Shown in pieces: positions 41,003 to 48,911 of a DNA stretch of 48,911 nt (position 1 is the first letter of the stretch; the number at the start of each line of letters is the position of its first letter). Made by a program: the position numbers and the translations under genes. The notes under the pieces were generated by a model. That model did not search any database. It worked only from the letters and a program-made list of their open reading frames with translations, and had not been told where the DNA came from. Source of the stretch: an uncultured Lachnospiraceae bacterium (GTDB lineage Bacteria; Bacillota; Clostridia; Lachnospirales; Lachnospiraceae); the NCBI GenBank assembly GCA_947577185.1, contig CANPUE010000016.1, forward strand, positions 1 to 48,911, written 5' to 3'.

Positions 41003-43276
41003 GTGTCCAAAAAAGGAAAAGTGTTAGAAGCCGTTATCAGTATAGCGGGACAAATAGATCCGTCATTACAGACATCCATATCCAATGTAACGAAGCAGTT
41101 TAGCGGATTAAAGGCCGGCATTAGTGCGATAGACACGGCAGTTCTGGCCGCGACGACTACCATAGCAGGATTTGGTGTTGAAGTCTGCAAAAGTGCGGCA
41201 GAATTTGAAACCCAGATAGCCAGTGTGGCGGCTCTGCTTGATGGGACAAAAGAGCAGGTCGCGCAAAGGACAGCGGACTTGAGTCATGATGTACTTGCAG
41301 TTTCTAATAATACAGGTATTAGCACTGGAGAGCTAAATAACGGATTGTATCAGATCATTTCGACGGTCGGCGACAGCGTAGATGCGATTATGCAGATGGA
41401 GCTTGCGATGAAAGGCGCAGCTGCCGGTGGTGTGGAGACAAGGGACGCGATTAATCTGCTGACGGCCGTAACAAAAGAATATGGAGACAGCTCAGGGGAA
41501 GCGTTTCAGAAAGTTTCTGATCTCTCATTTATGACAGTGAAATTGGGGCAGACGTCTTTTTCTGAACTGGCATCATCTATGGGCGAAGTAGTGCCTCTTG
41601 CAGCAACTTTAAACGTATCGCAGGAAGAGCTATATGGTTCGTTCGCGGCGCTGACGGGTGTGACAGGTTCGACAGCCGAGGTTGCAACGCAAATGAAAGC
41701 CGTCATGAGCGGTCTCACGGGTCCGACCGATTTGATGGCGAAAGCACTGAAATCGCTTGGGTATGAAAATGCAAACGCAGCCCTGGAATCTTTAGGGCTG
41801 CAAGGCACTTTAGATCTGTTGGGACAAACAGTAGGCGGTGACACACAGGCTCTGGCCAGGATGTTTTCTTCTGTGGAAGCGCAGACTGCGGTTCTGGCGC
41901 TGGCAGGGGCGCAGACGGAAGATTTCACAGAGAAAACAGCGGCTATGTATGATGCGGCTGGGGCAACGGACAGGGCATTCGCAGCACAGGCAGACACGCT
42001 GGAATATACAATGAAATCCATTAAGAATCTTGGGACTAATTTTATGACCAGCGTGGGGCAGGAAATACTGCCCTACGCGAAGGATGCAGCACAGAACGCT
42101 CTTCCTGAGATTCAGTATGCTGTAGAGACTTTAGCACCAAAGGTGGCTGATTTTCTGACAAATGTAATTTCAGGAGCAGGAGATTTTTATAATTATGCCA
42201 GGCAGAATATCATGCCGGTTATATCAGATGTAGTGGGATTTGTAAGCGGGAATGTAATACCGCTGATTTCCAGTGTCTCCGGATATGCAAATGAAAAAAT
42301 CATTCCTGTTATTGCGGAAATTGCAAAGGCCGGAATCGACGGATTTGGAATATTGGTGGATATCGGGACTGATGTGTATGATACTGCGGCCTCTATATTC
42401 GGGTATCTGGAAGAGCACAAAGGGGTGTTTACAGCTATTGCAAGTGTGGTAGGGATATTGACAGGAGCCATTATAGCTTATACGGCAGCATCAAATGCGG
42501 CGGCAATTGCCAGCAAAGTTCAGGCAGCGGCGATATTGGTGTATACGACCGTTACGGGAATTGCGACTGCGGCGACGACAGCATTTGGTGCGGTAGTCGG
42601 ATTCTTAACATCTCCTGTAACATGGGTTGCTGTTGCCATAGGAGCATTGATCGCGGCAGGAGTGGCTTTATATCGAAATTGGGAGACGGTAAAAATGCAT
42701 GCTTCAAATTTGTGGAATACCCTGTGTCAGTTTGCTTCAGGCGTAAAAAATGCATTTGTCAGTGGTTTTACAGGACTGGTTGGCATTGTATCACAGCCGA
42801 TCAGTGCAATTGTCAGTCTGGTAAACGGAGCGATAGCAGCGATCAATTCTATTGGGTTTACAATTCCTGCCTGGGTGCCAATGTTCGGAGGTAAGACATT
42901 TGCATTAAATATTCCGCCAATCCCGATGTTAGCGTCAGGCGGATTTACGACAGGGCCGTCCATAGCAGGCGAGGCAGGAACGGAAGCAGTCATATCTTTT
43001 GATAATGCATACCGGGAAGAAAATCTGAGCTATTGGGCAAAAGCCGGAAGGATGCTGGGCGTTGATGAAGGAATTTTAACAGCGTTTGAGAGCAAGGAGT
43101 CATCAGGCGGCGGGAACATTAATATAAAATTTGCCCCGCACATTGTTGTGAACGGGACAGGAAATGTAAAAGAAGATATCATCAACGCGTTACGTATGGA
43201 GGAAGACGATTTTATAGATATGCTGATGGAAATGCTGAATAGAAGAGGCGGTGAAGAATATGCTTTCAATGTCTGA
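41003..43276 (+). CDS. Phage tail tape measure protein
   Basis: A 757-residue tape measure protein. The TP901-type core (about 60-370) has SVAALLDGTKEQVAQRTADL, a GELNNGLYQIISTVGDSVDA run and the VTGSTAEVATQMKAVMSG motif. Hydrophobic segments lie around 480-580 (ASVVGILTGAIIAYTAAS, VTWVAVAIGALIAAG), and a C-terminal segment has ASGGFTTGPSIAGEAGTEAV. It fixes tail length. The GTG start at 41003 follows GGAGGAAAT. Tape measures scale at roughly 0.15 nm per residue, so this one predicts a tail of about 110 nm, close to R-type bacteriocins and short myophage tails. Confidence 0.92.
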   Translation: MSKKGKVLEAVISIAGQIDPSLQTSISNVTKQFSGLKAGISAIDTAVLAATTTIAGFGVEVCKSAAEFETQIASVAALLDGTKEQVAQRTADLSHDVLAVSNNTGISTGELNNGLYQIISTVGDSVDAIMQMELAMKGAAAGGVETRDAINLLTAVTKEYGDSSGEAFQKVSDLSFMTVKLGQTSFSELASSMGEVVPLAATLNVSQEELYGSFAALTGVTGSTAEVATQMKAVMSGLTGPTDLMAKALKSLGYENANAALESLGLQGTLDLLGQTVGGDTQALARMFSSVEAQTAVLALAGAQTEDFTEKTAAMYDAAGATDRAFAAQADTLEYTMKSIKNLGTNFMTSVGQEILPYAKDAAQNALPEIQYAVETLAPKVADFLTNVISGAGDFYNYARQNIMPVISDVVGFVSGNVIPLISSVSGYANEKIIPVIAEIAKAGIDGFGILVDIGTDVYDTAASIFGYLEEHKGVFTAIASVVGILTGAIIAYTAASNAAAIASKVQAAAILVYTTVTGIATAATTAFGAVVGFLTSPVTWVAVAIGALIAAGVALYRNWETVKMHASNLWNTLCQFASGVKNAFVSGFTGLVGIVSQPISAIVSLVNGAIAAINSIGFTIPAWVPMFGGKTFALNIPPIPMLASGGFTTGPSIAGEAGTEAVISFDNAYREENLSYWAKAGRMLGVDEGILTAFESKESSGGGNINIKFAPHIVVNGTGNVKEDIINALRMEEDDFIDMLMEMLNRRGGEEYAFNV

Positions 43277-43484
43277 TGGATATGCAGAGTATACAACAAA
43301 AAAGGGAGATGCATATGATCTGCTGGCGATAGCGGCCTATGATAATGAAAAAATGGCGGGGCATATCATCAAGGCCAATCCGCAGTATATGAAAACGCTT
43401 GTATTTGAGGCGGGAGTCAAATTGAAAATACCAATTCTGGAGAAAACAAAACTTCCTGCCTCGCTTCCGCCGTGGAGGCGATAG
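43260..43484 (+). CDS. Tail protein X, LysM-like baseplate hub adaptor
   Basis: A 74-residue protein with a LysM-like fold of the P2 gpX kind: YAEYTTKKGDAYDLLAIAAY, then a short PILEKTKLP end typical of the family. It overlaps the end of the tape measure gene by 17 bp. A GTG at 43251 and an ATG at 43269 are other possible starts; the ATG at 43260 follows GAGGCGGTGAAG. It would sit between tube, tape measure and hub. Confidence 0.8.
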   Translation: MLSMSDGYAEYTTKKGDAYDLLAIAAYDNEKMAGHIIKANPQYMKTLVFEAGVKLKIPILEKTKLPASLPPWRR

Positions 43485-43490
43485 AACAGA

Positions 43491-44411
43491 ATGAAACTAA
43501 TATATGAAGGTGTAGATATCTATAATGCTGTATCAGTGCATAGATGCATCTACGATTCGTACGCGGAACAACAGTCAGATATGCTCCGCATTGTATTTAA
43601 TGACGGAAATGACAGGTGGGACGGATGGGGACCGAAAAAGGGGGCCAAAATATCGGCCGTGCTTGGGAACTGCGATACAGGAGACATGTATGTTATTAAT
43701 GTCCAGCCGCGAAACGGACAGATGTTTTTATATGCCTCTTCCGTGCCTGGGACACACAATGACAAAAGCAGTAAATCATGGCAGAAGATACATTTTATGC
43801 AGCTATGCGAGGAAATAGCAGGAAGACACGGACTGTCATGTGAGTTTTACGGCGTGGAAGATCAGATGTATGAGTATGTCAACCAGCAGAACCGGAAGGA
43901 TTTTATTTTTCTGGAGGAATACTGTGTGCTGGAAGGATGTGCGTTTCTTGTATACAATGGGAAGCTGATTGTTTATAACGAGTCGCGTCTGGAAAATGGA
44001 ACTACAAATAATAAACTGATCATCCCGGATAATGTCAGGTTCGATTATAGAGATGAGTCTCCTAATGTATATGGTAAATGCATTCTGAAAAACGGTGCAT
44101 TTACGGGCAGGTATGAGACCGAAAATGCCACAGATAAGACGCTCACAAAGGTGATGACGCTGAAAATATCCGGACAGGCAGAGGCGGACAGATATGCCAA
44201 AAATCTTCTGCGGTTTGAAAATAAAAAGATGACATCAGGAAGCTGTGTCAGCAATACATTTTTAGGCGGATATGCAGCAGGAACACTGGTGGAATTGCGA
44301 ACAGCGGGAGTCAGCAGCTGGGACGGGCCTGTGTTTATGACCCATGTACAGCACGATCTGGTGAAGGCAAAAACGAAACTATATTTCCGGAAACCGCTGG
44401 AGGGGTATTGA
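43491..44411 (+). CDS. Baseplate hub protein, late control gene D family
   Basis: A 306-residue protein of the gpD/VgrG-like hub family (gp27-type fold): KLIYEGVDIYNAVSVHRCIY start, GAKISAVLGNCDTGDMYVIN, KSWQKIHFMQLCEEIAGRHG and FIFLEEYCVLEGCAFLVYNG, typical of the 'late control D' module. It forms the trimeric hub at the end of the tube and holds the spike. GGAGGCGAT precedes the ATG. It shares its last base with the spike gene start. Confidence 0.87.
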   Translation: MKLIYEGVDIYNAVSVHRCIYDSYAEQQSDMLRIVFNDGNDRWDGWGPKKGAKISAVLGNCDTGDMYVINVQPRNGQMFLYASSVPGTHNDKSSKSWQKIHFMQLCEEIAGRHGLSCEFYGVEDQMYEYVNQQNRKDFIFLEEYCVLEGCAFLVYNGKLIVYNESRLENGTTNNKLIIPDNVRFDYRDESPNVYGKCILKNGAFTGRYETENATDKTLTKVMTLKISGQAEADRYAKNLLRFENKKMTSGSCVSNTFLGGYAAGTLVELRTAGVSSWDGPVFMTHVQHDLVKAKTKLYFRKPLEGY

Positions 44412-44842
44412 TGGGAAAAATCGAAAAGGGAATTGTTCTGACATTAGAAGGAACACCGGACAGAAATGAAAACTATACGCAGGCCAGGGTGCAGGCTGCT
44501 TCGGCAGAAGGCGCACCAACACTCCCGCTTACAATTCCGTGGTATCTGCGGGGAACAATGGGAAATCTCAAAAAGGGGACGAAAGTTGTATACGCAGTGT
44601 TTGATGATGAAACCGGTGTGATCCTGTCCCGGATGGATGGAAACTGGGATGGGGAAATGGAAGAGAGATCTTTTCTGCTGAATACACTGGGTGAGACAGC
44701 AGATGTCAAAGGTAAGCTGGAAGTCAGTGAAAAATTATCCGCGGATCAGGTGGTCAGCCGGGATGTGAATCTATCGGAACATAAGCATAAGAATTTAGTC
44801 GGGGGATCAGAGGATACGGATAAACCGAATAAAGGAGAATAA
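44411..44842 (+). CDS. Baseplate spike protein, gpV-like
   Basis: A 143-residue protein with an N-terminal OB-fold (IEKGIVLTLEGTPDRNENYT ... VQAASAEGAPTLPLTIPWYL) and a beta-rich C-terminal part ending LSEHKHKNLVGG, of the P2 gpV spike type. The His-Lys-His near the end recalls the H-x-H iron site at the tip of contractile tail spikes, though it comes early in the last repeat. GGAGGG lies 6 nt before the ATG at 44411, which overlaps the hub stop. It would be the membrane- or wall-piercing tip. Confidence 0.78.
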   Translation: MGKIEKGIVLTLEGTPDRNENYTQARVQAASAEGAPTLPLTIPWYLRGTMGNLKKGTKVVYAVFDDETGVILSRMDGNWDGEMEERSFLLNTLGETADVKGKLEVSEKLSADQVVSRDVNLSEHKHKNLVGGSEDTDKPNKGE

Positions 44843-44845
44843 AAC

Positions 44846-45364
44846 ATGATTGCATATTGGAATGGCATGACATGGGAGTGCGGTCCGGGCAGGATAACCA
44901 GACTGGATTCCCTTTCTACATCTTTTTCCATGCAGACGGAAACAAATGCTGATAAAGAAGGTGCATCCCCGACAGAAACAGTGGGGATGAATGCGGTTGA
45001 AATATCGTTGAGTACCACATATCGGATAGAAACAGGCAGCAGGGATATAAAAGGCATTATAGATACATGGAAGGCAGTAATAGGAAAAGCAGCGCCGTTA
45101 ATTATTGGCAGCGAAATATTCGGCCCTGATAAAATGCAGTTACAGTCAGTGGCAGTATCCGGTGTGCAAATGCGCCCGAATGGGCTTTTTACTGCGGCTA
45201 CCCTTGATTTTAAGTTTAAGGAATATATTGAAGAACCGGTGATTGCAGATGTATCTGAAACAAGAGGTATGTCAGCGGGAAGCGCGGTATCCGTTGGCGC
45301 TTCCCCTTCTGATAAGGTATCTAAAAAGACAGTATCACTAACTGGTTTTGGAATGGAGTTTTAA
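44846..45364 (+). CDS. Tail protein, gpU-like
   Basis: A 172-residue protein in the baseplate gene block. The central stretch STTYRIETGSRDIKGIIDTW and APLIIGSEIFGPDKMQLQSV followed by a beta hairpin is similar in outline to P2 gpU-like proteins (Gram-positive version), where an N-terminal domain caps the tube end or joins hub and tube. The match is by order and outline only. AGGAG precedes the ATG. Small gap of 73 bp to the next gene holds nothing else. Confidence 0.55.
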   Translation: MIAYWNGMTWECGPGRITRLDSLSTSFSMQTETNADKEGASPTETVGMNAVEISLSTTYRIETGSRDIKGIIDTWKAVIGKAAPLIIGSEIFGPDKMQLQSVAVSGVQMRPNGLFTAATLDFKFKEYIEEPVIADVSETRGMSAGSAVSVGASPSDKVSKKTVSLTGFGMEF

Positions 45365-45437
45365 AGAGCAAAACGGCAATGGCAAAGGCAGGCACGGACC
45401 TGATTAATGGCAGGCCGTAATATTGGAGGATTATGGT

Positions 45438-45728
45438 ATGCAGGCAAATGGAAATGGACATCCGATGCAATGTGTAGCAAATTTGGTACGGATTGTACGG
45501 GGTGAATGTACATATGACAGGATAAAGGGCATTGATCCGTCTTATATTGACAGACCGGAGGCCATTGTGAAACCGCTTATTATTGCGGATGCGCTTTGGC
45601 TGATATCCACCTATGAGCCGAGAGTGAATATAGATAAAATGACTTTAGAGGCCATTCTGGCAGAGCACGGGGATTTTGCTTTTAATGTAGATGCTACGGT
45701 AGCAGATTTGCGACGTCGCAACAGATAA
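45438..45728 (+). CDS. Baseplate wedge protein, gpW/gp25-like
   Basis: A 96-residue protein of the GPW/gp25 family: ECTYDRIKGIDPSYIDRPEA followed by ALWLISTYEPRVNIDKM, the standard 'GID..ID.P......I......I..YEPRV' pattern. It forms part of the baseplate wedge and starts sheath assembly. Start: TTG at 45423 is in frame, but GGAGG at 45425-45429 is 8 nt before the ATG at 45438, which I prefer. It precedes the baseplate J gene, as in P2. Confidence 0.88.
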   Translation: MQANGNGHPMQCVANLVRIVRGECTYDRIKGIDPSYIDRPEAIVKPLIIADALWLISTYEPRVNIDKMTLEAILAEHGDFAFNVDATVADLRRRNR

Positions 45729-45739
45729 CGGAGGATGAT

Positions 45740-47080
45740 ATGGAGGATTTATCTTTTTTGGAGACAGATTCTGAGGCAATCTATAACACAGTAATAACTT
45801 TGTTGGAAAAAAATGTTAATGAAGCGTTGTATCCGGGAGATGAACGGAGAATTTTTGGTGATGCGTTAGCAGCTGTGTTTGTATCGGCATATATACAGGT
45901 TAATGATGCCTGCAGGCAGAAAATGCTGCAATATGCGAGAGGCAAAGTGCTCGATGCGCTTGGAGAACGTCTTGCGTGTTACAGGATTGAGGCGAAACCG
46001 GCCAAAACAGTACTGCGGTTTTCTGTCAAAACGCCAATAACAGGAAATATTTTAATAGAGGAGGGTACACGGGCTACGCCGGATTACACGGTGTATTTTA
46101 AAACAACGGAGGCGGCGGTTCTGCAGGCAGGAACCTTATTTGTAGATGTGCCTGCAGAATCAGTCGGCTGTGGTGAGAACTATAATCATTATCTTGCCGG
46201 AAGCGTCAATCAGTTAGTAGATTTGATCCCATATATTGATTTTGTGGAAAATGTGAGCATTACACATAGTGGTGATGATGGGGAGCCATATCCGGAAGTG
46301 GATGGCGGCGCAGGGGATGAACATTACAGGGAACGTATTTATCTTGCGCCTACGGCACTGTCAGTAGCAGGACCAAAGGATGCATACGAGTACCACGTAA
46401 AATCTGCTGATGCATCTATCGCAGATGTAGCTGTTTTGAGTGACAGGCAAAACGTACACTATGCAGTTCCGGTATATAACGGAAAGGCTTTTCTTGGCGG
46501 AGGCGGATACTATATAGATACGTTGACAGTCAAAGACGCAATACTGGATACCGACTATACAGTATCCTATGAAAACAGCCTGATGATAATTACATTGTCA
46601 GGGAACCTTAGTGATGCTGCATCAATAGAAATTGATATTGATGCAGACCTGGCGGGACATGTATTGATTGTGCCGATCATGGAAGGAGGTGAAATCCCAA
46701 CAGCGGATGTGCTGCAGAAAGTGTATGACGCGTGCAGCCTCGAGGATGTCAGACCAATGACGGATAAAGTGATTGTGCGGCCGCCAGAGCAGGTAGAGTA
46801 TAACATAGACATTGTATATTATACGACAATGGCGAACGAATCAGATTGTATCAGTACGATCGAAGGGAAAAAAGGCGCATTGGATCAATTTGTAAATTGG
46901 CAGGATACTAAGATGGGGAGGGATATTAATCCGGATAAATTAAGGGCGTTGTGTTTATCCCCGGAAAACGGGACAGGATGTAACAGGATCAAAGTGATCG
47001 CCCCAGAGTATAAAGAGCTGAAAAGAACCGAAGTAGCCAAGTGCAAGCGTATCACAGTGAAACATGTTTTGGAGGTATAG
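45740..47080 (+). CDS. Baseplate J-like protein
   Basis: A 446-residue baseplate J family protein (gp6-like wedge). N-terminal helices (LEKNVNEALYPGDERRIFGD) lead to the beta-rich core FSVKTPITGNILIEEGTRAT, FVDVPAESVGCGENYNHYLA, and SGDDGEPYPEVDGGAGDEHY with the ERI motif of the family, and a helical end. Trimers of this protein join wedges into the baseplate. GGAGG precedes the ATG. It lies between gpW and gpI, the P2 order. Confidence 0.92.
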   Translation: MEDLSFLETDSEAIYNTVITLLEKNVNEALYPGDERRIFGDALAAVFVSAYIQVNDACRQKMLQYARGKVLDALGERLACYRIEAKPAKTVLRFSVKTPITGNILIEEGTRATPDYTVYFKTTEAAVLQAGTLFVDVPAESVGCGENYNHYLAGSVNQLVDLIPYIDFVENVSITHSGDDGEPYPEVDGGAGDEHYRERIYLAPTALSVAGPKDAYEYHVKSADASIADVAVLSDRQNVHYAVPVYNGKAFLGGGGYYIDTLTVKDAILDTDYTVSYENSLMIITLSGNLSDAASIEIDIDADLAGHVLIVPIMEGGEIPTADVLQKVYDACSLEDVRPMTDKVIVRPPEQVEYNIDIVYYTTMANESDCISTIEGKKGALDQFVNWQDTKMGRDINPDKLRALCLSPENGTGCNRIKVIAPEYKELKRTEVAKCKRITVKHVLEV

Positions 47081-47082
47081 GT

Positions 47083-47646
47083 ATGAGTAGCACAGACAGC
47101 ATGAATTTTTTGGAACTGCTTCCGGCATTCATGCGGATTGATGAAACGAACACGGCGCTTTCAGGGGCGGTTGATGAAATTACGGAAAGGCTGTCATCAA
47201 GAATCCGGCTTTTAACAACATGGGATCAAATTGATCATATGAGCGTGGCAGAATTGGACTTACTGGCTGAGGAACTGCATATTAGCTGGTATGACAAGGA
47301 TGCGGGGGCAGATGCTAAAAGAACGATTATTAAAGAGTCTGATATTGTACATGCAAAATTAGGTACAAATTGGGCTGCAATGCAGGTAATCCGGGCGTAT
47401 TTCGGAGAAAGCAGGATAGTCGACTGGTTTGACTATAACGGGAAACCCCATCATTTTAGGATAGAAACAGTCAATCAGGAAATCCTGCAGGAAAAAGCAG
47501 CCAGGTTTTTAAAGATTTTGGATGCTGTGAAGCGAAAAAGCGCCGTACTGGATGCTGTGGAACTGGTACGGGATGGGGATTGCTGTATCAATGTATTTTT
47601 GGTCAATTATGAAACCGAGATCATTACTACAGAGATAAGAATATGA
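47083..47646 (+). CDS. Phage tail protein I (gpI-like)
   Basis: A 187-residue P2 gpI-type baseplate protein: LELLPAFMRIDETNTALSGA start, AELDLLAEELHISWYDKDAG and HAKLGTNWAAMQVIRAYFGE are the family hallmarks (L..LA..L....... and KLGT..A...V). The frame is open from 47041, but GGAGG at about 47070-47074 selects the ATG at 47083, 2 bp after the J stop. It connects wedge to fibre. Confidence 0.88.
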   Translation: MSSTDSMNFLELLPAFMRIDETNTALSGAVDEITERLSSRIRLLTTWDQIDHMSVAELDLLAEELHISWYDKDAGADAKRTIIKESDIVHAKLGTNWAAMQVIRAYFGESRIVDWFDYNGKPHHFRIETVNQEILQEKAARFLKILDAVKRKSAVLDAVELVRDGDCCINVFLVNYETEIITTEIRI

Positions 47647-47664
47647 TGTAAAGGAGCAGGAAGA

Positions 47665-48555
47665 ATGTCATCTTTTAAAGAATTTTTGACAAATGAAGGG
47701 CAAAGTTTATTTGCATCTATGGCCAGAGGGTGGAAGATCACTTTTACAAAAGTGGTGATCGGGGACGGGATAATGCCGGCTGGGGAAAGCGAGCAGAATA
47801 TAAAAGCAGTCATCAGCCCGCGCTGTACGCTTCCGATCGAGTCCGTCACGAAGACAAAAGACAATAAAGTCTATATTCGGGCAAATTTTAAGAACACTGA
47901 CGCGGCGTCTTTTTATTTCCGGGAAAAGGGTGTGTATGCTACGATTGACGGCAAAAATGAATACCTTGTTTTTTATGCCAATAACGGAGCCTATGCCGAG
48001 TGGATTGATCAGGGAAACAATCAGTTAATCGAAAAGATTATCAGAACGATCGTGTCATTTTCCAATTCTGACAAAGTAAATATTACGATTAACAGTTCTG
48101 AATACGGTCCGCCGACCATACAAACAGACCATGACACAATAGAAGATTTTGAGCAGAATAATGAGGTTGATGTAGGTACTGAGGTGATTTTGCCTAATGG
48201 TGATATTTATATTTTTAACGGATATGAGTACGTGCAGATATATGGTGCAAAGGTATTTGTCGTTATGCGCGAATACATAGAACCGGAGAAACGAAAAAAG
48301 GGCAGTTTGTATCTGCAGCTTGGCAGGACGAGAAGACTGATTATCAGGATTTTTACAAAATATTTAAAAATACTGCCCCCACCTGACGGGGATGAAATCA
48401 ATACTCTGTATATAAAGGAAGGAAATTTGAAGACGCAGAATATAAAGGACGACTGTAATTATCGTTTCGTATGTAAAAATCTCGACATTTTACAGCCTGG
48501 AGAAGCGCCGCAGAGGATTAACGGTAATCTATATTTTAAACCGGATGAAAAATAA
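47665..48555 (+). CDS. Tail-collar fibre-type protein
   Basis: A 296-residue protein whose N-terminus is of the tail-collar fibre (DUF3751-like) kind: SFKEFLTNEGQSLFASMARG, WKITFTKVVIGDGIMPAGES, and IIRTIVSFSNSDKVNITINS. The remaining part is beta-rich without a repeat that I recognise. It attaches fibres to the baseplate, following gpI as the P2 gpH N-terminus does. AAAGGAGC precedes the ATG. The receptor-binding part may be in the genes that follow. Confidence 0.8.
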   Translation: MSSFKEFLTNEGQSLFASMARGWKITFTKVVIGDGIMPAGESEQNIKAVISPRCTLPIESVTKTKDNKVYIRANFKNTDAASFYFREKGVYATIDGKNEYLVFYANNGAYAEWIDQGNNQLIEKIIRTIVSFSNSDKVNITINSSEYGPPTIQTDHDTIEDFEQNNEVDVGTEVILPNGDIYIFNGYEYVQIYGAKVFVVMREYIEPEKRKKGSLYLQLGRTRRLIIRIFTKYLKILPPPDGDEINTLYIKEGNLKTQNIKDDCNYRFVCKNLDILQPGEAPQRINGNLYFKPDEK

Positions 48556-48569
48556 AGGAGGAATGCGTT

Positions 48570-48737
48570 ATGTCAAATGTTTATGTAGGAGAATTGCAGG
48601 ATTATGAAGGCAATACGGTGTATCCGCACACAGAAGCAACGGTTGTCTGGCTGCCGGAAGGACAGTCTGTGGCAGAATTTATAAGAGATGAAGTGACAGA
48701 CGATCAAATAAAGCAGCTTATAATGGGAAATCAATAA
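48570..48737 (+). CDS. Small tail-region protein, 55 residues
   Basis: A 55-residue acidic protein (SNVYVGELQDYEGNTVYPHT start, EFIRDEVTDDQIKQLIMGNQ end). AAAGGAGG lies 8 nt before the ATG. It sits between two fibre-type genes, where short chaperone-like or fibre accessory proteins are frequent. No family is recognised; the strong ribosome binding site and compact spacing make it a real gene. Confidence 0.7.
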   Translation: MSNVYVGELQDYEGNTVYPHTEATVVWLPEGQSVAEFIRDEVTDDQIKQLIMGNQ

Positions 48738-48753
48738 GGAGGGAATGGATAGT

Positions 48754-48911
48754 ATGGATACGTTAGCAAAAAGGATTTTAGATGCGTTATCGAAATATCA
48801 TAAAGAGTTTACAAAAGGGAGAATTCTCAAAACAACAGAAGAGGTGGAAGCCAATACGAACCCGGAGAACGTGGCATCGGCACTGGTGACTGGTGAATTA
48901 ATTAATAATTT
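48754..48911 (+). CDS. Tail fibre-type protein, 3' end outside window
   Basis: Only the first 52 residues are visible: DTLAKRILDALSKYHKEFTK, RILKTTEEVEANTNPENVAS, then ALVTGELINN at the window edge. The 'ASALVTGELINN' segment resembles the start of phage minor tail/fibre proteins in Clostridia, in which this phrase precedes variable domains. AAGGAGG precedes an ATG at 48745 (2 nt) and at 48754 (11 nt); the latter is likelier. The protein continues beyond the window. Confidence 0.65.
   Translation, partial: MDTLAKRILDALSKYHKEFTKGRILKTTEEVEANTNPENVASALVTGELINN

Larger units (their letters stand above)
29363..48911. mobile_element. Integrated phage-derived element, tailocin-like, right end outside window
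   Basis: From the M23 gene break to the window edge all recognisable genes are phage-type: large serine recombinase, ImmA and CI-like repressor, Cro-like protein, DnaD/DnaC replication genes, late regulator, and a contractile tail module in P2-like order. There is no terminase, portal, major capsid or head-completion gene in the 650 bp between late regulator and tail terminator-like gene, where such genes normally lie. Leftward genes (29388-33545) and rightward genes (33684-48911) diverge at one operator region, as in temperate phages. The DNA is poorer in GC in the control region than the flanking host genes. Confidence 0.88.

Noticed and set aside
38420..48555. Extracellular contractile injection system or type VI secretion
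   Set aside because: The gene order and the frameshifted chaperone, gpX, gpD and gpI-like proteins follow P2-type phage tails; there is no AAA+ recycling ATPase, no membrane complex and no toxin cargo gene in view.

Overview
The window looks like a chromosome segment of an anaerobic, Gram-positive gut Clostridium relative, most likely Lachnospiraceae. The reasons are strong AGGAGG-type ribosome binding sites, frequent GTG/TTG starts, a glycyl-radical-enzyme microcompartment operon, a long-form HPF, and a Gram-positive temperate-phage module. The family assignment is inference from gene content; no rRNA is present.

Region 1 (1-4974): the 3' part of a repeat protein built from 40-residue HAT-like (half-a-TPR) units; a two-component system (OmpR-type regulator plus a short histidine kinase) followed by an ABC-2 type drug/peptide transporter pair; and a convergent PHP-domain phosphoesterase.

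Region 2 (about 5170-19129): a complete glycyl-radical-enzyme microcompartment locus, closest to the GRM5 fucose/rhamnose type. A well-formed promoter embedded in an inverted repeat drives a PduU/EutS-like shell protein and a EutP/PduV GTPase. A block of hairpin-forming 72-bp repeats follows, then a class II aldolase with a C-terminal encapsulation peptide, a GlcG/PduO-C protein, CoA-acylating aldehyde dehydrogenase, alcohol dehydrogenase, four more BMC-H proteins, PduL, the EutN vertex protein, a PduS-like flavin/Fe-S protein, a PduT-like BMC-T protein, a DeoR regulator, the glycyl radical diol dehydratase and its activase. Inferred pathway: a deoxy-sugar phosphate is cleaved to lactaldehyde; lactaldehyde is reduced to 1,2-propanediol, dehydrated to propionaldehyde, and converted to propanol or to propionyl-CoA and propionyl phosphate, with NAD and CoA recycled inside the shell.

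Region 3 (19142-28613): ordinary chromosomal genes: SDR oxidoreductase, AAA-ATPase-like/PD-(D/E)XK protein, thioredoxin reductase, secreted SH3b-NlpC/P60 hydrolase, HPF, a GT-C-like membrane protein and a GT2-GtrA glycosyltransferase. The long gap before hpf carries three DnaA-box-like sites.

Region 4 (28716 to the window end): an M23 peptidase gene is cut in the middle of its catalytic domain, and from that point an integrated element runs to the window edge. It carries a large serine recombinase at the junction, a broken GNAT gene with a small partner, ImmA, a CI-like repressor and a Cro-like protein with shared operators, a DnaD/DnaC-type replication pair, a tRNA gene with its own promoter on the opposite strand, a late regulator, and a full P2-like contractile tail module (terminator-like protein, sheath, tube, frameshifted chaperone, tape measure, X, D, V, U-like, W, J, I, fibre). 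No terminase, portal or capsid gene lies between replication and tail modules; only a decayed remnant resembling the C-terminus of a prohead protease/scaffold remains. The element is therefore best read as a headless, tailocin-like derivative of a temperate myophage that still keeps its integration, control and replication genes. Its right end, lysis genes and the other half of the M23 gene lie beyond the window.
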